From: Flavobacterium degerlachei
Lineage (GTDB): Bacteria > Bacteroidota > Bacteroidia > Flavobacteriales > Flavobacteriaceae
Direction: 5' to 3'
Assembly: GCF_900106645.1 (NCBI RefSeq)
Contig: NZ_FNMV01000004.1
Span: 124,001-188,000 of the forward strand
DNA: 64,000 bases
The position numbers and the translations under genes were made by a program. Positions 43,403 to 52,520 of the stretch are shown one piece after another. Within the stretch, counting starts at the first letter, position 1. Each line of letters starts with the position of its first letter. The notes under the pieces were generated by a model, which was not told where the DNA came from, searched no databases, and saw nothing but the letters and a program-made list of their open reading frames with translations.

Positions 43403-43548
43403 CCGTCACTTCGAGTATTTTGATTTGAATAATTTGTTTGAGAAAAGAGAGCTGATATATCAAAATGTATCGAGAAGTCTTTTGCAAGGGTTCTCGATAC
43501 TTCACAAAGGTTTTCTATCGCAAACCTTTTCTCAACTTGAACTGACGG
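43403..43548. repeat. REP-like element with nested inverted repeats
   Basis: The outer ends are CCGTCACTTCGAG (43403) and TTGAACTGACGG (ending 43548), an imperfect inverted pair. Inside are a perfect 10-bp pair GTATCGAGAA/TTCTCGATAC (43467-43476, 43491-43500) and a perfect 8-bp pair AAAGGTTT/AAACCTTT (43506-43513, 43522-43529). The latter is followed by T residues and could be a terminator. No gene is supported in the 286-bp gap. Confidence 0.8.
43506..43531 (+). terminator. Possible intrinsic terminator after the NeuB gene
   Basis: Stem AAAGGTTT/AAACCTTT, 8 bp with an 8-base loop, then TTC. The stem is AT-rich and the T run short, so termination is only possible. It lies inside the REP-like element. 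Confidence 0.4.
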
Positions 43549-43668
43549 CGAGATGTATTCTAGATTATATAGAACAAAACAATCTCTTTTTTCTTAAAAT
43601 AAGCCAGCAATCTAAACTACAATACCCTTATTTTTGTTCAGTTTGTTAAAAACATAGTTTCATAGTAG

Positions 43669-45132
43669 ATGAAGAATAAAAAAATATTTGTTTTCTTCCC
43701 TGATGGCGTGGGTTTACGCAATTTTGCGTTTACCCAATTCAAAGCATTAGGAGAAAAAAAAGGCCATCAAATTGTATATTGGAATAATACTGCTTTCTCA
43801 CTCAAAGATGAATTGGGTTTTGATGAGGTAAAAATTGAAAACCATAGAATAAATAGGTTAACACCAATCTATTCCCGCATTAGAAAACACATCGAATTGA
43901 ATCTTTCTCAAAAGAAATTTAAGGATGACGTGTATCCTACTTATAAATTTCCTTTTAGCTACAATGGTTTGAAAAACATACTGATAACGCTTTATACGAA
44001 GTTATTAATAGGATTGAATTCATCAGAAAAAGGGATTGTGCGCATTCGAAAACGAATCAATAGTTTAGAACGTTCCACTGAAAAATACCAGTATTGCAAG
44101 GCACAGTTGCAAGAACATCAACCGGATTTGGTGTTTTGTACCACACAACGCGCCACGCAATCTATTAGCGCTTTATTAGCTGCTCAAGATTTAGGGATTA
44201 CTACTGTAGCATTTGTCTATTCATGGGATAACGTACCTAAGGCAATGCAAGTCGTAGAAACAGATTATTATTGTGTGTGGAGTGATTTAATGAAGGCGGA
44301 AGTCTTACAATACTATCCTTTTGTCAAGGAATCTCAAATTTTTGTTACTGGAACACCGCAATTTGAGCCACATTATGATGGCAGTTTGGAACTAAGTCGT
44401 GAAGTTTTTTGTGAAAAATACGGCTTAGATGCGGCAAAAAAATATATTTGTTTTTCGGGTGATGATGAAACAACTTCTCCTTTAGACCAATATTATTTAG
44501 ATGATTTAGCTCATGCAGTACGAAGTTTGAATACCCAAGGGTATAACTTAGGGATCATTTATAGAAAATGTCCGGTCGATACTACGAATAGATATGATGC
44601 TGTAATTGAGGTAAATAAAGATCTTGTAAAAGTAATAGATCCAATTTGGAAACCAATTGGGAAACAATGGAATGAAGTGTTTCCGACTAAAGCCGATTTG
44701 GAAATGTTGTATAATGTTTGCAGGCATACGGAATTAGTTACCAATGTTTGTTCTTCGACGGTTTTTGATTTTGTGGCTCATGATAAAGCCTGTATTTATT
44801 ATAATTATGAACAACCACAATTAAAAAATGGAATTCGTGATATTGGTCAAAATTATAAATATGTTCATTTTCGATCTATGCCAAGTCCGGAAGCGGCTAT
44901 TTTTTGTAGGGATAAAACGGAATTAGAAAATTTAGTTAGAAAGATTTTGGACCAGCAATTATCTAATATTAAAGATGGTAAAAAATGGTTTGAAATTGTA
45001 GCTGGTACAAATCCGACTCAAGCTTCGGAAACAATTTGGTCTGCCATTGAAAACTGTTTAGAAAACTCTTCTTGTGGTAAACAAAATGACAGTAGATCAA
45101 AAAAAGGGAATCAATTTTCCTCAATCCAATAA
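43669..45132 (+). CDS. Putative GT-B glycosyltransferase
   Basis: 487-residue soluble protein I cannot assign to a named family. It begins KKIFVFFPDGVGLRNFAF. The middle has PDLVFCTTQRATQS and VAFVYSWDNVPKAMQVVETDYYCVWSDLMKAEVL, followed by IFVTGTPQFEPH. The C-terminal half has LVTNVCSSTVFDFVAHDKACIYYNY. This order looks like a GT-B fold related to CDP-glycerol/UDP-glycosyltransferases. It directly precedes a GT4 gene, with no gap, and follows the nonulosonate genes; a nonulosonate transferase is one possibility. Confidence 0.6.
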   Translation: MKNKKIFVFFPDGVGLRNFAFTQFKALGEKKGHQIVYWNNTAFSLKDELGFDEVKIENHRINRLTPIYSRIRKHIELNLSQKKFKDDVYPTYKFPFSYNGLKNILITLYTKLLIGLNSSEKGIVRIRKRINSLERSTEKYQYCKAQLQEHQPDLVFCTTQRATQSISALLAAQDLGITTVAFVYSWDNVPKAMQVVETDYYCVWSDLMKAEVLQYYPFVKESQIFVTGTPQFEPHYDGSLELSREVFCEKYGLDAAKKYICFSGDDETTSPLDQYYLDDLAHAVRSLNTQGYNLGIIYRKCPVDTTNRYDAVIEVNKDLVKVIDPIWKPIGKQWNEVFPTKADLEMLYNVCRHTELVTNVCSSTVFDFVAHDKACIYYNYEQPQLKNGIRDIGQNYKYVHFRSMPSPEAAIFCRDKTELENLVRKILDQQLSNIKDGKKWFEIVAGTNPTQASETIWSAIENCLENSSCGKQNDSRSKKGNQFSSIQ

Positions 45133-46278
45133 ATGAAAATAGCTTTTTTAACCCCAGAATACCCTCATGCCAGAACGGGAAACTCCGGCGGTATTGGTAC
45201 GAGTATTAAAAATTTGGCCAAAGGACTTTTGGCCGAAGGCTGTCAAGTTCGCATACTCGTTTATGGACAAAAAGAGGATGCCGTTTTTGATGATGCCGGT
45301 ATTTGCATCCAACAAATTCGAAATGTAAAAGTAAAAGGTCTATCCTGGTTTTTTAGTCGTAAAAAAATAGAGAAGATTATCAATACATTATATCGATCAA
45401 AAGAAATAGATGTCGTAGAAGCGCCAGATTGGACGGGAATCAGCTCTTTTATTAAACCTAAGCAATGTCCTATCGTAATCCGACTAAATGGTTCTGATAC
45501 TTATTTTTGTAATTTGGACAAGCGTGCTGTCAAATGGAAGAACAAATTCCATGAAAAAAGAGCGCTGCAAAATGCGGATGCTTTACTTTCTGTAAGTCAA
45601 TTCACAGCTGATAAAACAAATGAAGTTTTTAGCTTAGATAAAAAATTTAGGATTATTCCCAATTCAATTGATGTTGGCTCTTTTAATAATAGCGATGGAT
45701 TAGAAGAATCTCCGAATACGATTTTGTATTTCGGAAGTTTAATTCGAAAAAAGGGATTGTTAGAGTTGCCTTTCATTTTTAATGAAGTGATCAAGGAAAA
45801 TCCAGCAGCTCAATTGGTTTTGGTAGGAAAAGATGTGCCAGATATCATTTCAGGATCTACTTCTACGTGGGAGATGATTAAGCAGTTATTTACTAAAGAA
45901 GCATTGCAGCATGTAAATTATTTGGGCGGTGTACCATATGCTGAAATTCAAACACATATCAATGAAGCTACGGTTTGTGTTTTTCCTTCTTTTGCGGAAG
46001 CCTTGCCTGTTTCATGGATTGAAGCGATGGCAATGCAAAAATCTATTGTGGCTTCGAATATCGGTTGGGCAACAGATGTTATTGATGATGGTGTCAATGG
46101 TTTTTTGGTTCATCCACAAGATCATGTGGAATATGCTTCAAAAATTAATATATTGCTATCCAATAGTCAAATGCGGGAAGAATTTGGAATTGCTGCTAGA
46201 GAAAAGGTGATAGGAAAATTCAGTATTTCAGTTGTAGCACAACAAAGTTTGGCGTTTTATAAATCTTTAAGAAAGTAA
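45133..46278 (+). CDS. Glycosyltransferase family 4
   Basis: 381-residue GT4. The N-terminus, KIAFLTPEYPHARTGNSGGIGTSIKNLA, has the glycine-rich loop. The C-terminal domain has LYFGSLIRKKGLLELP, VFPSFAEALPVSWIEAMAMQ (EX7E region) and SIVASNIGWATDVID. Full length. Confidence 0.93.
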   Translation: MKIAFLTPEYPHARTGNSGGIGTSIKNLAKGLLAEGCQVRILVYGQKEDAVFDDAGICIQQIRNVKVKGLSWFFSRKKIEKIINTLYRSKEIDVVEAPDWTGISSFIKPKQCPIVIRLNGSDTYFCNLDKRAVKWKNKFHEKRALQNADALLSVSQFTADKTNEVFSLDKKFRIIPNSIDVGSFNNSDGLEESPNTILYFGSLIRKKGLLELPFIFNEVIKENPAAQLVLVGKDVPDIISGSTSTWEMIKQLFTKEALQHVNYLGGVPYAEIQTHINEATVCVFPSFAEALPVSWIEAMAMQKSIVASNIGWATDVIDDGVNGFLVHPQDHVEYASKINILLSNSQMREEFGIAAREKVIGKFSISVVAQQSLAFYKSLRK

Positions 46279-46281
46279 AAT

Positions 46282-47823
46282 TTGATTTTTGTTTATCATA
46301 TAAATACTAAAATTGTAGCAGTAGAAACGGAGGCAGGAAAGCAATTGGATTTTGAATTCAAGAAGTCTGTGGCAGAAGGTTTAAGTCATATCGCCATAAA
46401 GAATCCGAACAGCAAAATAGTCTGGTGTCGTACTGACTGTAAAGATGTGTTAAACATTAAGGAGTTATGTACTCTTTTTCATCACGATAAATTATTGTTG
46501 TCTTTTAATCCAAGCAGTTCAAATTATATTAGTAAGGCAATAGGTTATGTTGATGAATCCTTATTTATTAACGTAAATAAAAAAGTAAGCTTTCCTTGTT
46601 GGCAGATGAGCAGTATAGTGGGAATCGTGCATGCTTCCGTTTTAATCGAATTGAAAAACAAAATTCCTTTTGATTCTGATTTTGACTATTATTTACATTC
46701 GGTAGCCAAACTGGCCATGCCTTTGGGATTGTTGTGTTATTCAGAACCCCAACTTTTAAGGGAGTCGAATAAAAAAGAAACTTCAAATGTGTCTAATTAT
46801 ATCCTTTTCCGTTTTGTAAAACAGCATTATAAGAAACGATGGGTGTTTTTGTTGTTTTTTAATCTATTCTTATACGAAAGGAAATTGGTACTATTAGCTT
46901 TTTTGGCTTCGTTTTTTTATCGAAAAAGGAATAGTGGGAATATCAATTTAGAAAATATAAAGGCTACATCTTCAAGAAATGTTATCAATAAAAAGACCAT
47001 TGATGTGATTATTCCAACCATTGGAAGAAAGGACTATTTGTATGATGTTTTACAAGATTTGACAAAACAAACACATTTACCATTAAACGTAATAATTGTT
47101 GAGCAAAACCCAGATATAGCAAGCGTTTCCGAATTAGACTATTTGAAAAATCAAAGTTGGCCGTTTTTTATTAAGCATATTTTTACCCATCATGCAGGTG
47201 CTTGTAATGCACGAAACCTCGCCTTAAATCAGGTTCAAAGTGAATGGATTTTTCTGGCAGATGATGATATTAGATTTGAAAATGATTTTATTTATGAAAC
47301 ATTTGAAAATATTAATAAGTCGGGGGTTAAAGCAGTTTCAATAAAATGTGTTCAAAATAAGGAAAAGTCAATATTCAAACCTGTTTATCAATGGGGCAGT
47401 TTTGGCTCAGGTTGTAGTTTTGTAGAGCGTAAAGCAATTGAAAAGTGCGACTTTAATATGGGTTTTGAATTTGGGTATGGCGAAGACAATGATTTTGGCA
47501 TGCAGTTGCGGAATCTGGGGCAGGACGTTTTGTATTTGTCAGAGCCTCAAATACTGCATCTGAAAGCTCCAATGGGTGGGTTTAGAACAAAGCCTTCTTT
47601 AGCTTGGCATAACGATAAAATACAGCCGAAACCTTCGCCGACAGTGATGTTGTATCAAATGAAGCACAATACCAGACAACAGAATTTAGGATATAAAACC
47701 ATATTATTTTTTAAATATTATAATCGTCAGCAAATTAAAAATCCAGTCTATTATTTAATCCATTACAGAAAGCAGTGGAATCAAAGCGTGTTATGGGCCA
47801 ATCAATTAAATCAAAAAATATGA
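46282..47823 (+). CDS. GT2 glycosyltransferase with extra N-terminal domain
   Basis: 513 residues. The first ~235 residues are a region I do not recognise, ending in a hydrophobic/basic stretch (WVFLLFFNLFLYERKLVLLAFLASFFYRKR). The C-terminal ~270 residues are GT2: TIDVIIPTIGRKDYLYDVL, FLADDDIRFENDF (DxD), FGYGEDNDFGMQLR. The start is TTG at 46282; no ATG is near. It overlaps the next GT2 by 4 bp (ATGA). Confidence 0.85.
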   Translation: MIFVYHINTKIVAVETEAGKQLDFEFKKSVAEGLSHIAIKNPNSKIVWCRTDCKDVLNIKELCTLFHHDKLLLSFNPSSSNYISKAIGYVDESLFINVNKKVSFPCWQMSSIVGIVHASVLIELKNKIPFDSDFDYYLHSVAKLAMPLGLLCYSEPQLLRESNKKETSNVSNYILFRFVKQHYKKRWVFLLFFNLFLYERKLVLLAFLASFFYRKRNSGNINLENIKATSSRNVINKKTIDVIIPTIGRKDYLYDVLQDLTKQTHLPLNVIIVEQNPDIASVSELDYLKNQSWPFFIKHIFTHHAGACNARNLALNQVQSEWIFLADDDIRFENDFIYETFENINKSGVKAVSIKCVQNKEKSIFKPVYQWGSFGSGCSFVERKAIEKCDFNMGFEFGYGEDNDFGMQLRNLGQDVLYLSEPQILHLKAPMGGFRTKPSLAWHNDKIQPKPSPTVMLYQMKHNTRQQNLGYKTILFFKYYNRQQIKNPVYYLIHYRKQWNQSVLWANQLNQKI

Positions 47824-48818
47824 AGTTTGCTTTAGTGATTTGTACCTATATGCGTCCTGAACCACTGCTGGAATTGTTACAATCAGTTAACAGACAGACA
47901 ATTTATCCTGATGAAATTATCATTATTGATGGTTCATTAAATCAAGAAACTGAAAAAATAGTAGAGAAGAATAGTTTTGACAGTTTGCATTATTATAAAG
48001 TTTCAGAGCAAGATCGCGGATTAACAAAACAGCGTAATTACGGAATAGATCGAGTAGGAGAAGCGATAGATGTTGTTTGTTTTTTGGATGATGACACGGT
48101 TTTAGAAACGGATTATTTTGAAAAATTAATAGCAACATATAAATTGCATCCAGATGCTTTGGGTGTTGGTGGTTATATTAATAATGAGACAAACTGGGAT
48201 TTTGTAGGGAATCAATACATGGCAGCGCTTAATGAATTTTACTTCGATGGATGGAAACGGAAAGAAGGTTCCCGTTTTGTGCTACGAAAGAGATTAGGCT
48301 TGGATAGTGACTGTCCGCCTGGATATTCATCTTTATATTCTCATGGTCGAAGTGTTGGTTTTTTGCCTCCAAGCGGTAAAACATACGAAGTCGAAATGCT
48401 GATGGGCGGAGTTTCCTCTTTTAGAAAAAAGGTGTTTGAAAGCCTTCAATTCTCCACTTATTTTGAAGGCTATGGTTTGTATGAAGATGCCGATTTTACT
48501 TTAAGAGTAGCAAAAAAGGGGAAGTTGTATCTCAATACAGCGGCGAAGCTAAGTCATTTTCACGCTGTCTCAGGCAGACCCAACCAATACAACTATGGCA
48601 AAATGGTTGTGCGTAATGGCTGGTATGTTTGGAGGACTAAAAACCCCAAGCCAAAAATTGTTTCTCAATTGAAATGGCATTGCATAACAATTCTCTTGAC
48701 ATTGATTCGATTTAGCAATACATTTACTTCTACTAAAAAAGCAGCGGCTTTGACAGAGGCGCTGGGCAGAACTGTGGGCTGGTGGAGTTTATTGTTTTAT
48801 AAACCAAAAAGGCAATAG
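47820..48818 (+). CDS. Glycosyltransferase family 2
   Basis: 332-residue GT2: KFALVICTYMRPEPLLELLQS, IDGSLNQET, VCFLDDDTVLE (DxD) and GLYEDADFTLRVAKKGKLYL. ATG at 47820 overlaps the previous stop by 4 bp; an earlier ATG at 47775 would add 15 residues inside the preceding gene. Confidence 0.9.
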   Translation: MKFALVICTYMRPEPLLELLQSVNRQTIYPDEIIIIDGSLNQETEKIVEKNSFDSLHYYKVSEQDRGLTKQRNYGIDRVGEAIDVVCFLDDDTVLETDYFEKLIATYKLHPDALGVGGYINNETNWDFVGNQYMAALNEFYFDGWKRKEGSRFVLRKRLGLDSDCPPGYSSLYSHGRSVGFLPPSGKTYEVEMLMGGVSSFRKKVFESLQFSTYFEGYGLYEDADFTLRVAKKGKLYLNTAAKLSHFHAVSGRPNQYNYGKMVVRNGWYVWRTKNPKPKIVSQLKWHCITILLTLIRFSNTFTSTKKAAALTEALGRTVGWWSLLFYKPKRQ

Positions 48819-48857
48819 CTCATTCTAACCGTTGAATTGCTAAACAGTATTTTAATT

Positions 48858-49412
48858 ATGACAGTATTTAAACTGATACAATCCGATTATTGTAAATATA
48901 AAAAATACGGAGGGCATTTCTTTGCCATCGTATTTTTGAGCCAGGGATTTTGGGCAATTTTTCAATACCGTATCGCCAATGGAATCTATAGGAAGATACG
49001 AATTCCAATTGTAAGACATATTTTGTTGTTATTTTGTTTATTCTGGCAAAAAATAGTAGAAATTACCACGGGGATTTCGATACCCGCTTCGGTACAAATC
49101 GGGCATTCGTTTTACATCGGACATTTTGGAGGAATTATTCTTAATGGAAATGCCGTAATAGGGAACAACTGTAATATTTCACAAGGCGTCACCATTGGTA
49201 TTTCGGGAATAGAAAACAAAAGAGGCGTTCCGGTGATTGGTAATGATGTGTATATTGGTGCTAATGCAGTTTTGGCTGGAAAAATTAGGGTTGGCAATTC
49301 TGTGTTAATTGGCGCTTGCTCTATGGTAAATAGTTCTATTGCTGATAATGCTGTTGTTATGGGCGTCCCTGCTGTAGTTATTTCTAACCATGGATCTAAA
49401 GGCTATATTTAA
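48858..49412 (+). CDS. Serine acetyltransferase-like hexapeptide acyltransferase
   Basis: 184-residue left-handed beta-helix protein of the CysE/WcaB type. It has ITTGISIPASVQIGHSFYIGHFGGIILNGNAVIGNNCNISQGVTIG and then repeated hexapeptides to VVMGVPAVVISNHG. The N-terminal part, with a hydrophobic LLLFCLFW, is as in capsule acetyltransferases. ATG at 48858 is preferred to an in-frame TTG at 48837. It probably O-acetylates a glycan rather than serine. The next gene overlaps its stop by one base. Confidence 0.88.
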   Translation: MTVFKLIQSDYCKYKKYGGHFFAIVFLSQGFWAIFQYRIANGIYRKIRIPIVRHILLLFCLFWQKIVEITTGISIPASVQIGHSFYIGHFGGIILNGNAVIGNNCNISQGVTIGISGIENKRGVPVIGNDVYIGANAVLAGKIRVGNSVLIGACSMVNSSIADNAVVMGVPAVVISNHGSKGYI

Positions 49413-50530
49413 TGAAATTATTGATTGTTTCAACTGCGCCGTTTATCTATAGAGGAAGAGATGTATATGCCTACGGACCTTATGTAAACGAACTTTTGGT
49501 GTGGAATAAAAATGCAACTACAATAGGATTTTGTTGCCCAGTCTGGGAATCAGATAGGGGTTTATTAATATCAAAAGTACCGTTTGAAATCGGGAAGCAT
49601 TTTAAATTAATAGATTTAAATGGCGTTACCTTGAAAGGTAAAATACAATCCTTCTTTAGGTCATTTTATAATATAATTATTTTGTTTAAAGCTTATTATT
49701 GGGCAGATCATATTCATATACGTTGTCCGGGGAATATTGGTTTGTTGAGCTGTTTTGTTCAAATATTTTTTCCTAGTAAACCAAAATCCGCAAAATATGC
49801 TGGGAATTGGGATCCTGAATCCAATCAACCGTGGAGTTACTGTTTACAAAAATGGATTTTAAGTAATACTTTTTTGACTCGAAATATGCAGGTGTTAGTC
49901 TATGGAGAATGGCCCAATCAATCTAAAAATATAAAGCCTTTTTTCACGGCCAGTTATTCTGAGAAAGAAAAACTGCCTTTACAACCATTGAATATGAGCG
50001 GGACTATCAATTTTATTTTTGTGGGGTCTTTGGTCGTGGGAAAAAATCCACTATACGCCATTAAGCTAGTCGAGCAGTTTTTCAAAAACAACCATAATGT
50101 AAGGTTGAATATTTATGGTGATGGAGTTTTAAAAGCTGAACTTGAAAAATATATTGAAGAGAATTATTTAGAAAAACATGTTTTTTTACATGGAAATCAA
50201 AATCAAGAAGTCATAAAAAAAGCCTATCAAAATAGTCATTTTGTAATTTTGCCATCAAAAAGTGAAGGTTGGCCCAAAGCCATAGCAGAAGGGATGTTCT
50301 GGGGATGTGTGCCAATTGCAACTCCCGTTTCTTTCGTGCCGTTTATGTTAGATTATGGAAAAAGAGGGGTGTTGTTGGAAATGGATTTCACCTCTGATTA
50401 CAATCAGTTAAAAATGTTTTTGAGAAATGAAACTCTTTATCAAGAAATGAGAAATGAAGGGGCAAATTGGTCTCGATCGTATACTACAGACTTATTTCAA
50501 ACTGAAATTAAGAGCATATTAATAAATTAA
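49412..50530 (+). CDS. Glycosyltransferase family 4
   Basis: 372-residue GT4: C-terminal FIFVGSLVVGKNPLYAIKLV, VILPSKSEGWPKAIAEGMFWG (EX7E region). The N-terminal domain has TAPFIYRGRDVYAYGPYVNELL. It ends 7 bp before the convergent reverse-strand methyltransferase, so no terminator of any size fits between them. Confidence 0.92.
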   Translation: MKLLIVSTAPFIYRGRDVYAYGPYVNELLVWNKNATTIGFCCPVWESDRGLLISKVPFEIGKHFKLIDLNGVTLKGKIQSFFRSFYNIIILFKAYYWADHIHIRCPGNIGLLSCFVQIFFPSKPKSAKYAGNWDPESNQPWSYCLQKWILSNTFLTRNMQVLVYGEWPNQSKNIKPFFTASYSEKEKLPLQPLNMSGTINFIFVGSLVVGKNPLYAIKLVEQFFKNNHNVRLNIYGDGVLKAELEKYIEENYLEKHVFLHGNQNQEVIKKAYQNSHFVILPSKSEGWPKAIAEGMFWGCVPIATPVSFVPFMLDYGKRGVLLEMDFTSDYNQLKMFLRNETLYQEMRNEGANWSRSYTTDLFQTEIKSILIN

Positions 50531-50537
50531 TTTTTAA

Positions 50538-51170
50538 TTAAGAGCTGTGTTTTTCTGCTAAAATTATAGTCCAAGGTATAGGTGACTCAATAGCGATTAC
50601 CTTACCGTATTCTTTTTCAACTAGTTTGATGATTGATTTTTTCGACCAATGATTTAAATGTCCTGGTGTATTGCCAAAATGTCTTAAATATTTAAATCTG
50701 CAAATATTTAAAAAACGCCATAGTGGCTCACGTGGAACACCCAAAATAATATATTTTTTAGAAATTCTTTTTAATTCTTCTAGTGCTAATTTTGGAAAAT
50801 CTAAATGTTCTAAAACTTCTAATAGAAGAACTAAGTCAACGCTATTGTCTTCATATTTAAGTTCGTACACGCTCTCTTGAAAAATAGTTAAATGAGGATT
50901 GTTATTTTTGGCAAGAGGTATTAAGCTTTCTACATATTCAGAAGCGGTCAAATTCGAAATCATTTTATTGATTTTCATCGTAGATCTTCCTTCTCCACAC
51001 CCTATTTCATGGGCGGAATTAATAGTTGCAGTTTTGTTTAATAATTTTTCAACGGATTTAAAGTAATTGTCAACCAAAAACTTTGAGATTAAGTTACTGT
51101 CTTCATACTTTCCGGAAAAATTTTCTATTTCTGGAGTGGCCTTTAATTTGGTATGGTCAATTTTTTTCAT
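50538..51170 (-). CDS. SAM-dependent methyltransferase
   Basis: 210-residue class I methyltransferase. Motif I is AHEIGCGEGRST (about 54-65), followed by VDLVLLLEVLEHLDFPKLALEELKRI. It is the last gene of a four-gene reverse-strand cassette with GtrA-, GtrB- and GT-C-type genes, 18 bp after the GtrA-like gene. It may methylate the glycan or a lipid-linked sugar handled by that cassette. Confidence 0.85.
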   Translation of the reverse strand: MKKIDHTKLKATPEIENFSGKYEDSNLISKFLVDNYFKSVEKLLNKTATINSAHEIGCGEGRSTMKINKMISNLTASEYVESLIPLAKNNNPHLTIFQESVYELKYEDNSVDLVLLLEVLEHLDFPKLALEELKRISKKYIILGVPREPLWRFLNICRFKYLRHFGNTPGHLNHWSKKSIIKLVEKEYGKVIAIESPIPWTIILAEKHSS

Positions 51171-51188
51171 TGTAAATTAATATTTTAT

Positions 51189-51575
51189 TTAATTGTATAC
51201 ATAATATTTAGATACAATAAATCGGAGAGGCATTAAAATTAGGATAGTAATAACAGTCGATATCATGTAACTTAATTTTAAATACATTCCTGTATTATAT
51301 AGTAAGTTCGCAAGCAGATAAAATGTTATTAAGAAAATACAAAATTTAATTAGTTTGTTTTTTTTGTGGGAGGTTTTGAATAATAGTTTTAATTGGATGA
51401 GATATAGTAATAAATACCAAATTGCATAAGTAACCATAAATGCCATAGACTTATCAATTTTAATAATACTGACTAATAGATATAGAGATAGAAAAATATA
51501 TGTATACCCAAAAACACTGATTAAGATATAACGTACTATCTGTGATTGAAATTTTTTATCTTTCAGGATTTTCAA
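51189..51575 (-). CDS. GtrA family membrane protein
   Basis: 128-residue protein with four predicted membrane helices and the GtrA layout: short N-terminus, IVRYILISVFGYTYIFLSLYLL, then paired helices ending in RFIVSKYYVYN. GtrA proteins are thought to flip bactoprenyl-linked sugars made by GtrB. It overlaps the GtrB-like gene by 20 bp. Confidence 0.82.
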   Translation of the reverse strand: MKILKDKKFQSQIVRYILISVFGYTYIFLSLYLLVSIIKIDKSMAFMVTYAIWYLLLYLIQLKLLFKTSHKKNKLIKFCIFLITFYLLANLLYNTGMYLKLSYMISTVITILILMPLRFIVSKYYVYN

Positions 51576-52518
51576 AATGCGTTTTTTTTAAAAAATATAA
51601 TATCTTTTCTTGATTTTTTCTAATTCTACCGAGCATATCTGCCATAAAAGAAAAAATAGTAACTACCACACTCATTCCTAAAAGTGATAATCCAATTATA
51701 CCAAAACTTTTATAAGGGGTAATTGTATCATAAACAATCCAATGGGTTAAAGCCCATCCACCAAAAAATAGGGCGACTAAAAAGGTAAAAAATGCTATTC
51801 CTAGGAAAAACTGTAAGGGTTTGTAGTCTTTAAGCGATTTAAAGATTATGGAAGAGGTTTTAAAAGCATATTGAAATAAATTATTCGCAATTCTGGAAAC
51901 ACGATCTTCAAAGTATTGTACACGCACAGGTATTTGCTCTACATTGAATCCTTTGTCCAATAAATCTAAAATAGTTTCATGCGTATAGGTAAAACTACCG
52001 TGCAAATTTAAACTTAACAAAGTATCATTAGAATAAGCTCTAAAACCACAGGAGGCATCATGAATTTTTGTGTTACTTACAAAACTTACAATTTGGTTGA
52101 CTTTTTTGTTGCCCCAAAATTTGATTTTAGGCATATTATCTGGTTTTCCGTTTGTGAAACGAATCCCAATACAAAAATCGGCTTGGTTATTTAAAATGGG
52201 AGCTAGCATTTCAGGTATTTGATTAACATCAAATTGACCATCTGCATCAATGCTAACAAGAGCTTCAGCTTTTGTTTGTAAAGCATAGTTAATGGCGGAT
52301 TGAAAAGCGTCGCCGACACCCTTGTTTTTATTATGGCTTAAAACTGTAGCACCTGCTTTTTTTGCCTCAGAAACGGTTTGATCGGTACTTCCGTCATTTA
52401 CTACTAGAATTTCAATGGCTCTAAAACCAATAATTGTTTTAGGGATGGAATTAATTACCTGTGAAATGGTTTTTTCCTCATTCAGAGCAGGCATATAAAT
52501 AATTAATTTTCGCAACAT
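51556..52518 (-). CDS. Polyprenyl-phosphate glycosyltransferase (GtrB/DPM1-like)
   Basis: 320-residue GT2 of the dolichyl/undecaprenyl-phosphate hexosyltransferase type: LIIYMPALNEEKTISQVI, VVNDGSTDQT, SIDADGQFD (DxD) and DASCGFRAYSNDTL. Two C-terminal membrane helices (about 240-300) are as in GtrB. It would load a sugar onto undecaprenyl phosphate for use outside the membrane by the GT-C protein. Confidence 0.92.
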   Translation of the reverse strand: MLRKLIIYMPALNEEKTISQVINSIPKTIIGFRAIEILVVNDGSTDQTVSEAKKAGATVLSHNKNKGVGDAFQSAINYALQTKAEALVSIDADGQFDVNQIPEMLAPILNNQADFCIGIRFTNGKPDNMPKIKFWGNKKVNQIVSFVSNTKIHDASCGFRAYSNDTLLSLNLHGSFTYTHETILDLLDKGFNVEQIPVRVQYFEDRVSRIANNLFQYAFKTSSIIFKSLKDYKPLQFFLGIAFFTFLVALFFGGWALTHWIVYDTITPYKSFGIIGLSLLGMSVVVTIFSFMADMLGRIRKNQEKILYFLKKTHFENPER

Positions 52519-52520
52519 GT

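Noticed and set aside
43425-43649. Possible 74-residue frame after the NeuB gene
   Set aside because: It lies across the inverted-repeat element, has no recognisable family, and competes with a reverse-strand frame of the same region.
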